Assembly: GCF_001184025.1 (NCBI RefSeq)
Contig: NZ_BBYG01000019.1
Location: 248,001-312,000 of the forward strand
DNA: 64,000 nucleotides
Source: Streptomyces maremycinicus
GTDB taxonomy: Bacteria; Actinomycetota; Actinomycetes; Streptomycetales; Streptomycetaceae
Direction of reading: 5' to 3'
The notes under the pieces are model-generated. The model was not told the DNA's origin. It was given only the letters and a program-made list of their open reading frames with translations, and searched no databases. Below, piece after piece: positions 9,308 through 17,543 of the stretch (position 1 is the first letter of the stretch; every line of letters starts with the position of its first letter). The translations under genes and the position numbers were made by a program.

Positions 9308-10750
9308 TCAGTCGCCGGTCGGGACCCACTGGCGTCGGCCGTTCTCCGTGCCGTACCAGTAGCGAGGCAGTCCCTTGACGCCGCTCGTGCGGAACGGGCG
9401 GCCGCGGTCGTCGATCCGGACCGTTCCGGCACGGCCCTGGGACGACCAGTCCAGTTCGAGGTACCAGTCGCAGGCACAGGTCTCGGTCCGCGCCGTGACC
9501 AGCAGCACCTCGGGGTCGGTGCTGGACACGCGGTAGGGCAGGCTCACCGCCGGGATCGGCGTCCCCGCGTCGTTGCCGGCGACCGAGTGCGCCACCGGAC
9601 GGTCCTTGTCCAGGTCGACCGCGAAGTAGCGCCTGCTCAGGGAACCGCCGCAGCCCTGGTCCATGGCGTAGGCGGTGCCCGGCACCGCAGCGGTGCGACC
9701 GACGACCCGCACGCGCAGCCCCGTCAGCACGACGGCGGTGGAGCTGCGGCCCTGCACCGAGATCTCCACATTGGTCTCCCGCCCGTGCACCGCGCCCTGC
9801 GCGGTCGCCCAAGGGCCGGCGTCCTGTTCCGCCGGGGGCGGCGGAACCTGCGTCGGCGGCTTGTCGATGACGTAGTCGTGACTGCAACCGAGCGCCCAGA
9901 CCTGCGAGTCGACGGTCCAGGCCAGCGGCACACCCGACGCGGGTACCGAGGACGCGCCGCCGGCCGGGGAGGGCTCGGGGGAGGGGGATGCCTTCGGCGG
10001 GAGGGCGGAGGCGGAGGCGGTACCGGGTGCCGGGGAGGTGGTCGAGCCCGCGCCGAGCGACCGGGAGGGGGACGCGGCCGTCGTCCGGGGCGTGGCCGTG
10101 GCGGAAGCTGTTCTGGGCGCCACCTCGTCGGAGGCCGAGGGACGGCCGCCGCCGGGCAGCGCGGACAGTGTTCCCAGGGTGGCGAGCAGCGCGCAGACGA
10201 CACCGACGGCGACCGTGGTGCGCCGATGCCGGTACCAACGGACAGGCGGAACCCGTTCCCCGTCCGGTCTCGGGGCTTGCGGGCCCGCGATGAGCGGGCT
10301 TTCCGTGTCCGCCGGTGTTCCGGAGAGCTTCCCGGTCTCCGAGGTCTCCGACGTCTTCGATGCCTTCGAGGACTCTGAGGACCCCGATGTCTCCGAGGTG
10401 GTCGCGATGACCGGCGCCACCGGCACTCCGGGTGTCTCCGGCGTCTCCGGCGTCTCCGGTGGTTCAGGAGTCGTCGTGGTCCGGGCCCGCTGGCGGGCCG
10501 CGACCGCCCGCAGCCACCGCCGGTGCAGTTCGAGGCGTTCCTCCGGTGACGCCCCGCAGAACTCGGCGAGCCGTTCGACGGGGGCGAAGTCCTGCGGAAC
10601 CGCTTCCCCCGCGCAGTACCGGTGCAGCGTCGAGGTGTTCATGCCCAGCCGACGGGCGAGGGAGCCGTAGCTGCGCCCGGTGCGCCCCTTCAGCTCCGTC
10701 AGCAGCGCCGCGAACTCCGTCACTTCGGCCACACCGTCGTCGGTCGACAC
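9308..10750 (-). CDS. XRE-type HTH protein with one TM segment and extracytoplasmic domain
   Basis: 480 residues. An N-terminal helix-turn-helix (about 8-65: GRSYGSLARRLGMNTSTLHRY) is followed by a Ser/Thr/Pro/Glu-rich linker with PET repeats (about 95-150), a single membrane helix TTVAVGVVCALLATLGTLSA near 180, another low-complexity stretch and a 230-residue outer domain rich in Cys, Trp and Tyr. This is the layout of Streptomyces membrane-tethered HTH proteins thought to link an envelope signal to transcription; no ligand is known. Start at 10750, 31 codons after which the recognition helix begins. The 112 bases after its stop contain CGACGACCG-like imperfect repeats shared with the end of the convergent poxB region. 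Confidence 0.8.
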   Translation of the reverse strand: MSTDDGVAEVTEFAALLTELKGRTGRSYGSLARRLGMNTSTLHRYCAGEAVPQDFAPVERLAEFCGASPEERLELHRRWLRAVAARQRARTTTTPEPPETPETPETPGVPVAPVIATTSETSGSSESSKASKTSETSETGKLSGTPADTESPLIAGPQAPRPDGERVPPVRWYRHRRTTVAVGVVCALLATLGTLSALPGGGRPSASDEVAPRTASATATPRTTAASPSRSLGAGSTTSPAPGTASASALPPKASPSPEPSPAGGASSVPASGVPLAWTVDSQVWALGCSHDYVIDKPPTQVPPPPAEQDAGPWATAQGAVHGRETNVEISVQGRSSTAVVLTGLRVRVVGRTAAVPGTAYAMDQGCGGSLSRRYFAVDLDKDRPVAHSVAGNDAGTPIPAVSLPYRVSSTDPEVLLVTARTETCACDWYLELDWSSQGRAGTVRIDDRGRPFRTSGVKGLPRYWYGTENGRRQWVPTGD

Positions 10751-10972
10751 CGTTCTCCCTGTGTTCGTCCGGCCCGGCGGTCATCCCAGGCACTCATATA
10801 CCTGCACGTCAGATGGGATGGGATGGTTCCACCTCGGCCGATCGGGCGCTGAGCGTTGCACTCGGCCGCCCGGACCGCCGATGCTCTTGGTGTCGCACCG
10901 ACCAGGGCCGGACCGACCGACCCGGTCCCAGGGTGACGACCTCCACCACGCAGTCACTCACGGGGGACACCC

Positions 10973-11605
10973 ATGTCCAAGCGCACTCGAGCGGGCACGC
11001 TCACCGGGCTCACCGCCCTCACCGCGGCAGGCCTCGCCCTCGGCACCGTACTCGCCGTACCGGCGGATGCCGCCACCCCGCGACCGCCCGGTTTCCTCTC
11101 GGCCGCGGACCTTCCGCCGCACCCCGGCTCGTCCTGGACGGCCGGCAGGGTCACCGCCGGCGCGTCACCGGAGGTGGAGCTGGACCTTTGTCTCAGCATG
11201 GCGCTGGGCGGCGGCCGGAACTCCTGGTACCGGGACTTCCGGACCGACCTCGACCCGAGCGCCCGTCAGGTGAGTGTCGAGCTGTCGAGCGTCAGCGCGG
11301 CCAAGGGCCGGATGTCACGGGTCGAGAAGGACATCAAGTCCTGTCCCGCGCGGATCGAGCGGGCCGACCCGGAGGTCGAGGCCACGCTCAGGGACTACGG
11401 GAAGCTGAACGTGGAGGAGGGCGCCCACGTCTACGGCCTGCACACGGAGACCTCCTGGGGCGCGACCGACATCCGCCTGCTCTCCGTCGGCCGCGACGGC
11501 AGGACGGTGACGGTCGTCGACTGGGGCCGGCTCGGCGACTTCGGCGACGCCCCGGTGAAGGCCTTCAAGAAGACGACCGTCACGGCCGTCAACAAGCTCC
11601 ACTGA
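10973..11605 (+). CDS. Secreted protein, unknown function
   Basis: 210 residues with a clear Sec signal: SKRTRAG, hydrophobic core LTGLTALTAAGLALGTVLA, and probable cleavage after VPADA-A near residue 33. The mature part has two Cys residues (in LDLCLSM and KSCPARIER) that may form a disulfide, and a beta-rich composition reminiscent of PknH-type extracytoplasmic sensor domains. I do not recognise a named family. A strong hairpin follows at 11628-11675. Start fixed by the signal peptide. Confidence 0.75.
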   Translation: MSKRTRAGTLTGLTALTAAGLALGTVLAVPADAATPRPPGFLSAADLPPHPGSSWTAGRVTAGASPEVELDLCLSMALGGGRNSWYRDFRTDLDPSARQVSVELSSVSAAKGRMSRVEKDIKSCPARIERADPEVEATLRDYGKLNVEEGAHVYGLHTETSWGATDIRLLSVGRDGRTVTVVDWGRLGDFGDAPVKAFKKTTVTAVNKLH

Positions 11606-11627
11606 CCCACGACCACCGAGGAAGAGC

Positions 11628-11675
11628 CGGGGCCGCCGCCCTCCCGCCACGGGGGTCGGGAGGGCGGAGGCCCCG
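11628..11675 (+). terminator. Rho-independent-type hairpin
   Basis: 19-base arms (11628-11646 and 11657-11675) with one mismatch and a 10-base loop, 23 bases after the stop of the secreted-protein gene. No U-tract, as usual in Streptomyces. Confidence 0.8.
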
Positions 11676-11740
11676 CACGACCGCACAACCACAGTCGGGC
11701 CGGACCGGCCGCAGACATGAGACATACGGGGAACACGCAC

Positions 11741-12259
11741 ATGACCGGCGACAACAGCACGACCGGCGACAACAGCACGACCGGCGACAACGGCAGGACC
11801 GGTGACGGCACGACCCGTTTCCGTACCGCGCGCCGCCGGACGGCCCTGGCCGCGGGCCTCGCCCTGGCCCTCGGTCTCGGCGTGACGGCACAGGCGTCCG
11901 CCGGCAGCCCGCGCAGCGTGAGCGGCAAGCCGTCCGACAACATCACGCGCATCGCCGACTTCTACGGCGCCTACATCGACGCGATGACCGACGAGGGCGG
12001 CGGCGAGCTCGCGGAGGAACTCCGCGAGCACTACCTCACCCCCGCCTTCCAGAAGGAGCTGGCGGCCTGGGAGGACAAGAACCACGCCGACGGCGTCCTC
12101 CAGGCCCAGAACGTCCCGCTCGCGTGGAAGGTCACCGACAACGGCACGGCGAACCACACGGAGGCCGTCGTCACCCTCACCTGGGGCAGCGGTACCACGA
12201 AGCTCGTCGTCGACATGACCCGTACCACCCACAAGATCTTCCACATCGGCACGAAGTAG
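11741..12259 (+). CDS. Secreted small protein with N-terminal TGDN repeats
   Basis: 172 residues from MTGDN. The first 30 residues carry repeated TGDNST units encoded by a near-perfect 18-base tandem repeat (11741-11790), then an Arg-rich stretch FRTARRRTALAAG, a hydrophobic core ALALGLGVTAQA and probable cleavage after ASA (about residue 53). The RR may suggest Tat export, but the consensus is incomplete. The mature domain (about 115 residues) has a helix-rich start DFYGAYIDAMTDEGG and a beta-rich end WKVTDNG...VVVDMTRTTHKIFH, resembling the DUF3828/NTF2-like fold in general shape only. Function unknown. If translation began after the repeat the signal would be of normal length, so the start is uncertain. 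Confidence 0.68.
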   Translation: MTGDNSTTGDNSTTGDNGRTGDGTTRFRTARRRTALAAGLALALGLGVTAQASAGSPRSVSGKPSDNITRIADFYGAYIDAMTDEGGGELAEELREHYLTPAFQKELAAWEDKNHADGVLQAQNVPLAWKVTDNGTANHTEAVVTLTWGSGTTKLVVDMTRTTHKIFHIGTK

Positions 12260-13294
12260 GTCGAGGCGGGCCGAGGCCCCACCGCCCACCGCCCACCGGG
12301 CGGCGAGGCGCAGCGATCGTCCGGAGGCGGGCACCCGTACGCACACGCGTCTCCGGGGGCTCGCCTTCTCGGGTGCGGCCACGGCCGACGGGAAGCCGAC
12401 AGCTCGATCACCGGCGGCCCACTCCTTTTCCCCGCGAAGGCCGTTCGCGCACCGGCGGATTCCGGCCAACCTCATCGGCCGCACGAGGAAGCGCTCGGCG
12501 CGGCGGGACCGTCGAGGGCGACGGCCGGGGAGGTGAGGGCGGTACCCGCCGCCCCACCTCCCTTTCGCGTACGGCCAGTTCGGCAGGGGCGACTCGGCTG
12601 ACGGGCCGATCCCCGGCGGTCGGCGGGCCACCTGGGCGCGTAGGAGCGGAGACGGGCGGGACGGCCGGAGCGGCGGCCGTATCGCACCGCGGACGCGCCG
12701 GCTCACTCACCCTCGTGAGGGTGGTGAAGGTCAAGTGCCATTGCGCGGGTGCACGCCCCCCGAACGGACGTCGGCGCCGTCGTACGGCCGGCCCGTCGCC
12801 CTCCTCGCGGGGCGGATCGCCGTCTCCGCCCGCTGGTCCGACCCTTGCTCCGGTGTCCCGAGCCCACCGGAGCCGGCCCGCCCACCAGGGCTTTCCCCGG
12901 CGGTCGCCGGCCGTCGCGGCAGCTCGGGCGGTGGGCCGGGCCCGGCCCACCGGCGCCGGCTCACCCGGCCGGTGCCGTGCCGACCTCACCGGCGGCCCAG
13001 GAGCCCCGTGCCACGCGGGACGCACGAACCGTCGCAGCGCTCGCTCCGGACGCGTACGAGCGCGGGGCGGACGCGCCGTGCGCGGCCTCCTCCCCGGCGG
13101 CCCGAACAGCACTGTCGGGCGGTGTCCCCCCTTCCGGGAGCGCCCTGGCGGCCCGCCCGGGCACGGCCCCCGAACATGGCCGAACACCCGGGCGTCGATG
13201 ATTCGACATGACTGGCGCGGTGCCGTCCGGGCAAGGATCCCCGTGAACGTGTTCGAGCAGGAGGGGAACCCACATCGACACGCGGGCGGGGGTC
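12260..13294. other. Long non-coding or uninterpreted stretch (about 1 kb)
   Basis: Open frames exist on both strands because of high GC, but the peptides are Arg/Pro/Gly-rich without domain-like sequence, and none has a good ribosome-binding site. I see no tRNA, large hairpin or mobile element. It holds the promoter of the HATPase gene near its right end. A small RNA or an unrecognised ORF cannot be excluded. Confidence 0.4.
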
Positions 13295-13783
13295 ATGGAG
13301 AGGCAGGTACGGGGAAGCGGTCCGACGGCGATCGCGGACACCTCGGCGACGGGACAGGCGGGGGAGGACAGGGCCGAGGGCGTGACGGACCAGGACCGGG
13401 CGTGGCAGCTCAGGCGCCGACTCGGGCGGGCGGACCTGCGGGCGGTGCCCGAGACGCGCCGGGCGCTGAGGGAGCTGTTGCGGGACTGGGGGAGGCCGGG
13501 GCGTTCGGAGACGGCGGAACTGCTCACCAGTGAGCTCGTCACCAACGCGCTGGTGCACACCGACGACGACGCGGTCCTGACGGCCACCCTCTCACCGTCC
13601 GGCCTGCGGGTGGAGGTGCGGGATTCGGCGGCCCACCGTCCGCGGCCGAGGGTGCCGAGTGCCGACGAGGCCACGCACGGCCGGGGTCTGGTCCTGGTCG
13701 AGTCCCTCGCGGACACATGGGGGGTTAGGGCGCAGGGCGGCGGCAAGGTCGTCTGGTTCGAGCTGGGTGCCGGAGCCGCTTGA
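13295..13783 (+). CDS. ATP-binding anti-sigma-factor-type HATPase
   Basis: 162-residue single-domain GHKL ATPase of the RsbW/SpoIIAB-like class abundant in Streptomyces. N box ELVTNALVHT (about 83-92), G1 box VEVRDSA, and G2-like THGRGLVLV are present; no sensor, membrane or HTH part. Such proteins bind sigma factors or anti-anti-sigma proteins by phosphorylation-dependent partner switching, but no cognate sigma or antagonist gene lies nearby, so the partner is unknown. The N-terminal 35 residues are variable, and the true start may be a downstream GTG. Ends in a perfect 18-base hairpin shared with the convergent neighbour. Confidence 0.85.
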   Translation: MERQVRGSGPTAIADTSATGQAGEDRAEGVTDQDRAWQLRRRLGRADLRAVPETRRALRELLRDWGRPGRSETAELLTSELVTNALVHTDDDAVLTATLSPSGLRVEVRDSAAHRPRPRVPSADEATHGRGLVLVESLADTWGVRAQGGGKVVWFELGAGAA

Positions 13784-13890
13784 ACGCCGGCCGACGGGCC
13801 GACGGATCGTCCGGCCACGACGGCCGCACGGGTCGCGGGAGTGCTCGCCGGGCGACGGGCGACGGGCGACGGGTGACGGGTCACGGGCAA

Positions 13891-13931
13891 CGGGAAGGGG
13901 GCGCGACCTGTGCGGTCGCGCCCCCTTCCCG
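13891..13931. terminator. Bidirectional terminator, perfect 18-base stem
   Basis: Arms 13891-13908 and 13914-13931 pair perfectly with a 5-base loop. It lies between the convergent HATPase and DUF2637 genes and can stop transcription from both. Just upstream, 13850-13890 has imperfect 7-base GACGGGC repeats. Confidence 0.9.
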
Positions 13932-13948
13932 TGACGTCCGATCGTCTG

Positions 13949-15013
13949 TCAGCCGAACTGCTGCTCCAGGTCCTTGAGCTTGCGCTCCAGGGAGTCGAGG
14001 CGCGGCAGGGCCATGGTGTCGTCCTCCGCGGTGAGGTCGACGGTGATCGAGGAGTCGGCTCCGTGGCGTACGGGCTGGAGCGAGTGCCGTGAGCGCACGG
14101 GCAGCTGCTCCGCCGAGTTCGCTATGGCAGGCTCCGCGGAGACCCGCTCGGCCGTGGCCGGCTCCAGGGCGGCCGGGGCCTCCACCGGACGGCCACCGCC
14201 GCCACCGCGACCGGGGAAGCGGGGGCCGTGGCCCCGGCTGATCGCCTTCAGCTGAGCCCGCTCGACGCGGTGCTGCTCACGGCGGCGCAGCTTCGTCTCT
14301 TCCTTGCGGGCCTTGTCCTCACGCACCTCGTCCACGGCCTCGTCCAGGCTGCGCACGTTCTCGAGGAGCATGAGCGACCAGGCCTTGTACGTCTCGCGGG
14401 GGGCACGGGCCCAGCGCACGACGCGGATCTGCGGCAGCGGACGGGGCACGAGACCCTGCTCGCGCAGCGCGGCCCGGCGGGTCTGCTTCAGGGCCCGGTC
14501 GAAGAGCACGGCCGCCGAGAGGGACATGCCGGAGAAGAACTGCGGCGCGCCGTCGTGACCGAGGCCCCTGGGCGCGTGCACCCAGTTGAACCAGGCCGCC
14601 GCGCCCGCGAAGGTCCACACGAGTATCCGGGAGCCGAGAGCGGCGTCACCGTGACTGGCCTCGCGCACCGCGAGCACGGAGCAGAACATGGCCGCGCCGT
14701 CGAGGCCGAAGGGGACGAGGTACTCCCAGCCGTTGGTGAGGCCGAGGTTCTGCTGGCCGAAGCCGACCAGGCCGTGGAAGGAGAGCGCGGCGGCGACGGC
14801 CGCGCAGCAGAACAGAAGGACATAGGAGGCGGTGCCGTATATGGCCTCCTTGCGCCTGCGGCGCTCCTCGGTACGCTCCCACGAATCGTCCGCGCTCGCG
14901 TTTGCCCCGGAGGAGCGCTTGCCGCGCGCGAGCACCGCCACCGCCGCCAGCATGCCCAGGAGCAGTACGGCGCCGGGAAGCAGCCAGTTCAGCGATATGT
15001 CGGTCAATCTCAT
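13949..15013 (-). CDS. DUF2637 membrane protein (SpdB-like)
   Basis: 354 residues. After one N-terminal membrane helix (LNWLLPGAVLLLGMLAAVAVL, about 9-29) come three more between 60 and 180 (IYGTASYVLLFCCAAVAAAL; GWEYLVPFGLDGAAMFCSVLAV; ILVWTFAGAAAWFNW). The sequence FGLDGAAMFCSVLA is characteristic of DUF2637, a family that includes plasmid SpdB2 spread proteins. The C-terminal half is charged and disordered, ending in a predicted coiled coil (LDSLERKLKDLEQQF). Chromosomal members in Streptomyces are not linked to transfer genes and have no known job. Start at 15013 (MRLTDISLN), with AAGGGA 7 bases upstream. Confidence 0.85.
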   Translation of the reverse strand: MRLTDISLNWLLPGAVLLLGMLAAVAVLARGKRSSGANASADDSWERTEERRRRKEAIYGTASYVLLFCCAAVAAALSFHGLVGFGQQNLGLTNGWEYLVPFGLDGAAMFCSVLAVREASHGDAALGSRILVWTFAGAAAWFNWVHAPRGLGHDGAPQFFSGMSLSAAVLFDRALKQTRRAALREQGLVPRPLPQIRVVRWARAPRETYKAWSLMLLENVRSLDEAVDEVREDKARKEETKLRRREQHRVERAQLKAISRGHGPRFPGRGGGGGRPVEAPAALEPATAERVSAEPAIANSAEQLPVRSRHSLQPVRHGADSSITVDLTAEDDTMALPRLDSLERKLKDLEQQFG

Positions 15014-15327
15014 CAGGGGTCCCTTGCATTGGGATAGGGCGTAACGCCCGCCATAGTGGCGCAATCCCGCCGTCCCTCAGGGGGTTTCGGGGCAAGAGGC
15101 CGCCAAGGAAGTGCAAGGGGATGCCCAGGGCGACGTTCTGCTCGAACTGCCGCTTGAGGGGCGGGAGTTGAGTTCGAATAAGACTACCCGTACGGGTGGT
15201 TCCGCGGAAAGTTCCCGGGGCAAGTGAGGAAATTGTGAATTGCCTGTAACCCCGGGAGGAGTCACGTCCGGGTGATCTTACGGGACGTCCGGCGGCGTCA
15301 GGCCCCGGGGGTGCGCCTGAGGCCCCC
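15014..15327. other. Intergenic region with 12-base palindrome
   Basis: 314 bases upstream of the DUF2637 gene and downstream of the FhuF-like gene. It contains the perfect palindrome ACCCGTACGGGT at 15186-15197, in a locally AT-richer zone (15165-15255), about 175 bases before the DUF2637 start: a candidate operator of unknown regulator. No coding sequence recognised. Confidence 0.5.
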
Positions 15328-16188
15328 TCAACTGGCGGCCACCGCAGTGAGCTTGCCGACGCGGTCCGCGTCGCAGGTGCGCGGGCAGGTGGCGCAGGTG
15401 TCGTCGGGGTCCAGCGTGTAGAACATGCAGCAGCTCGCCCGGTCCCGGGTGGGCAGGGTCTCGCCCTGCGGCCCGGTCAGCTCGCGGAAGGACGCCGAGC
15501 CGACGTAGGGCCGGGTGGCGCCGGGCAGGAGCAGCTCCAGTTCCCGTCGCGCCCGGTCCTTCTCGCCCTCGCCGAGCAGTCCGGCGACGTACCAGAGGCC
15601 TTCGACGATCTCGTCGGTCACCATGCCCCACAGGGCCCGGCCGCGGCGTCGCGCGGCCGGTCCGAACCCGGCGAGCACCGGCTCGTGGTGCTCGGCCACC
15701 GCGGCCCGTACTTCCGCCCGCAGCGCCTCCTCGTCCGGGACCACCCGGGCGCCGGGCAGCAGCGCCGCCGGATCGCCCGGCAGGCAGGCGAAGGAGGTGG
15801 GCGGCCGGACGGCCATCCGCATGCCGTCGCCGGTGCGGTCGTACGAGACGTGCGTCACGGGGAGGCGGGGCACCCGGCGGTGCAGGAACCATGGCACGGT
15901 GATCAGCAGACAGGCGGGCCAGGAGTAACGGTGCAGTCCGAAGCTCGCCACGACGTCCGGACGCGCTGCCCGGCCGTAGTCGCGCAGGACCTGGGCGTCG
16001 TCCCAGGCGAGGAAGGACTCCAGGGCGGCTCCGCCGGCCGCGAGGTCGGCGGCCGTGACCCAGCCGCCGCCCTGCGGAAACGGTTCATCGGGTCCCAGCT
16101 CCGTGACGGTCAGGTCCGGGAACACCTCGGCGAGGCGGGCGTAGGCCTGCGCTGTGGCCGAGGCCGTGGCCGACGGGGCTGTGAGCAT
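15328..16188 (-). CDS. FhuF-like (2Fe-2S) ferric-siderophore reductase
   Basis: 286 residues. The C terminus has CC at 253-254 and C-x2-C at 265-268 (CCMFYT...DTCATC), the unusual cysteine arrangement of FhuF/FSR ferric-siderophore reductases that hold a [2Fe-2S] cluster and release iron from imported siderophores in the cytoplasm. The upstream part fits the family's helical domain (SFLAWDDAQVLRDYG; SYDRTGDGMRM). A near-consensus IdeR/DmdR box lies 28 bases upstream, so expression should be iron-repressed. No siderophore gene is adjacent. Start at MLTAPSATA. Confidence 0.88.
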   Translation of the reverse strand: MLTAPSATASATAQAYARLAEVFPDLTVTELGPDEPFPQGGGWVTAADLAAGGAALESFLAWDDAQVLRDYGRAARPDVVASFGLHRYSWPACLLITVPWFLHRRVPRLPVTHVSYDRTGDGMRMAVRPPTSFACLPGDPAALLPGARVVPDEEALRAEVRAAVAEHHEPVLAGFGPAARRRGRALWGMVTDEIVEGLWYVAGLLGEGEKDRARRELELLLPGATRPYVGSASFRELTGPQGETLPTRDRASCCMFYTLDPDDTCATCPRTCDADRVGKLTAVAAS

Positions 16189-16215
16189 GCCGGGACCGCC
16201 GTTTCGGGAGAGTTT

Positions 16216-16234
16216 AAAGGTAAGCCTAACCTTA
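16216..16234 (-). promoter_or_regulatory. Iron box (IdeR/DmdR1-type operator)
   Basis: Read on the minus strand, TAAGGTTAGGCTTACCTTT matches the 19-base actinobacterial iron-box consensus TTAGGTTAGGCTAACCTAA in nearly all positions. It sits just upstream of the FhuF-like gene and would overlap its promoter. Confidence 0.88.
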
Positions 16235-16344
16235 CTCAGTATCGTCGGGATTTGAACTGGCGGCCAGTACGCCTAAGGTGCTTGACGGACGAGTAACAAC
16301 CCGCCGTAATGACCCCAAGTACCGACAAGGCCGGAGGAGGCCCC

Positions 16345-17169
16345 GTGGAGCAGCGTGCGCAGGGCTCCACCGGTACCGGGACCCCGGCCGTGCCGGGCGC
16401 CGAGGGCCGGACAAGGGTGCCGCCGCAGTCACGCGGGTCCGCCGGGTACGGCGAAAGCGCGGACCGGGAGAGATGCGGTCCGGCGGGTGCGGCGCGCGGT
16501 GAACACACGCACAGCGAGGCCCCTGTCCCACGCCCCCGGCCGGTGGTGCAGCGCGCCTCGGTGCGCGGCCAGATCCTCGACGCCCTGCGCACCGCGCTCG
16601 TCGCCGGGGAACTGCTGCCGGGCGAGGTGTACTCGGCGCCGGTCCTCGCGGAACGCTTCGGGGTGTCCGCGACGCCGGTCCGCGAGGCGATGCAGCAGCT
16701 CGCGCTGGAAGGCGCCGTGGAGGTCGTCCCCAACCGGGGCTTCCGGGTGATCGTGCGGGGTGCGCGCGAGCTGGCCGAGCTGGCCGAGGTGCGCGCGCTG
16801 ATCGAGGTTCCCGTCATGCTGCGGCTCGCCCGCACGGTGCCCGCCGAGCGCTGGGCCGAGCTGCGGCCGGTCGGCGAGGCGAGCGTGCGCGCGGCGGCCT
16901 CCGGCTGCCCGGCCACGTACGCGGAGGCCGACCGCCTCTTCCACCGGGCGGTGCTCATCCTGTCCGGCAACGAGCAGCTGGTCGCCGTCGCCGAGGATCT
17001 GCACCGGCGCGCGCAGTGGCCGCCGGCCGGCGGGTCGGTGCGGCGCGGGCGCGCGGACCTCATGGCCGACGCGGCGGAGCACATCGCGCTGCTGGAGGCC
17101 CTGACGGCGGGCGAGCCGGAGCGGGCGCAATCGCTGGTACGCGGACACTTCGCCGGCACACGCGGCTAG
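16345..17169 (+). CDS. GntR-family (FadR-like) transcriptional regulator
   Basis: 274 residues. A variable N-terminal tail of about 65 residues is followed by a GntR winged helix (ASVRGQILDALRTALVAGEL...VLAERFGVSATPVREAMQQL) and an FCD-type all-helical effector domain ending LLEALTAGEPERAQSLVRGH. The His/Asp metal-ligand pattern of FCD domains is only partly visible (FHRA present). GTG 16345 is preferred because GGAGGAGG precedes it at good spacing; an ATG at 16309 has no such site. Its start region faces the fhuF iron box, but a link to iron is not implied by the family. Confidence 0.85.
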   Translation: MEQRAQGSTGTGTPAVPGAEGRTRVPPQSRGSAGYGESADRERCGPAGAARGEHTHSEAPVPRPRPVVQRASVRGQILDALRTALVAGELLPGEVYSAPVLAERFGVSATPVREAMQQLALEGAVEVVPNRGFRVIVRGARELAELAEVRALIEVPVMLRLARTVPAERWAELRPVGEASVRAAASGCPATYAEADRLFHRAVLILSGNEQLVAVAEDLHRRAQWPPAGGSVRRGRADLMADAAEHIALLEALTAGEPERAQSLVRGHFAGTRG

Positions 17170-17282
17170 GCCTGTCCGGCCGATCGGGCCGGAGAAGGCG
17201 CCGACGCAGTTGTCGGCGCGCGTGGGCGTGCCGGGCCCGCGTCTGCGGGATGACCCGCCGGAGCGGCCCGCTACTGCGGGAA

Positions 17283-17378
17283 CCGCGCCACTGTCGGGTC
17301 CGCGGTGCTGCCACATCCGCGCCACTGTCGGGTCCGCGGTGCTGCCACATCCGCGCCACTGTCGGGTCCGCGGTGCTG
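17283..17378 (+). repeat. 34-base tandem direct repeat, 2.8 copies
   Basis: Units at 17283-17316, 17317-17350 and a partial 17351-17378 are identical. They lie within the 374-base gap (17170-17543) between the convergent GntR and TPR genes, which otherwise shows no gene. The copies are contiguous, without spacers, so this is not a CRISPR array. Confidence 0.95.
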
Positions 17379-17543
17379 TCAGCTCCCGCGCCCGGCCGAC
17401 ATCGACGGGGCCGCGCCTCACGCCGTCCGGCACGGGCGATCGCGCACGATGCGCGCGGGCCGGCGGTCGTCGGCGCGGGACCCGAAGAGGCCCTGTCCGC
17501 CCAGGCCTTGTGGACGCGCTCGCGTGGCCGGGCCGCCTCGTTC

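Noticed and set aside
10973..12259. Two-gene secreted toxin/immunity pair
   Set aside because: Both proteins have signal peptides and a strong terminator separates them; no toxin motif.
12408..13187. 259-codon minus-strand frame in the 12.3-13.3 kb gap
   Set aside because: Arg/Pro/Gly-rich peptide with no recognisable fold, no ribosome-binding site and overlapping frames of like length on both strands.
13949..15013. Conjugative transfer module suggested by the SpdB-like DUF2637 protein
   Set aside because: No TraB, replication, integrase or other transfer gene nearby; chromosomal DUF2637 genes are common in Streptomyces.
16240..16275. tRNA-like T-arm sequence (GGGATTTGAACTGG, minus strand)
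   Set aside because: The five bases before and after the TTCAAAT loop do not pair, and no acceptor, D or anticodon arm can be folded around it.
17283..17378. Possible CRISPR array
   Set aside because: Units are contiguous with no spacers, only 2.8 copies, and no cas gene is present.
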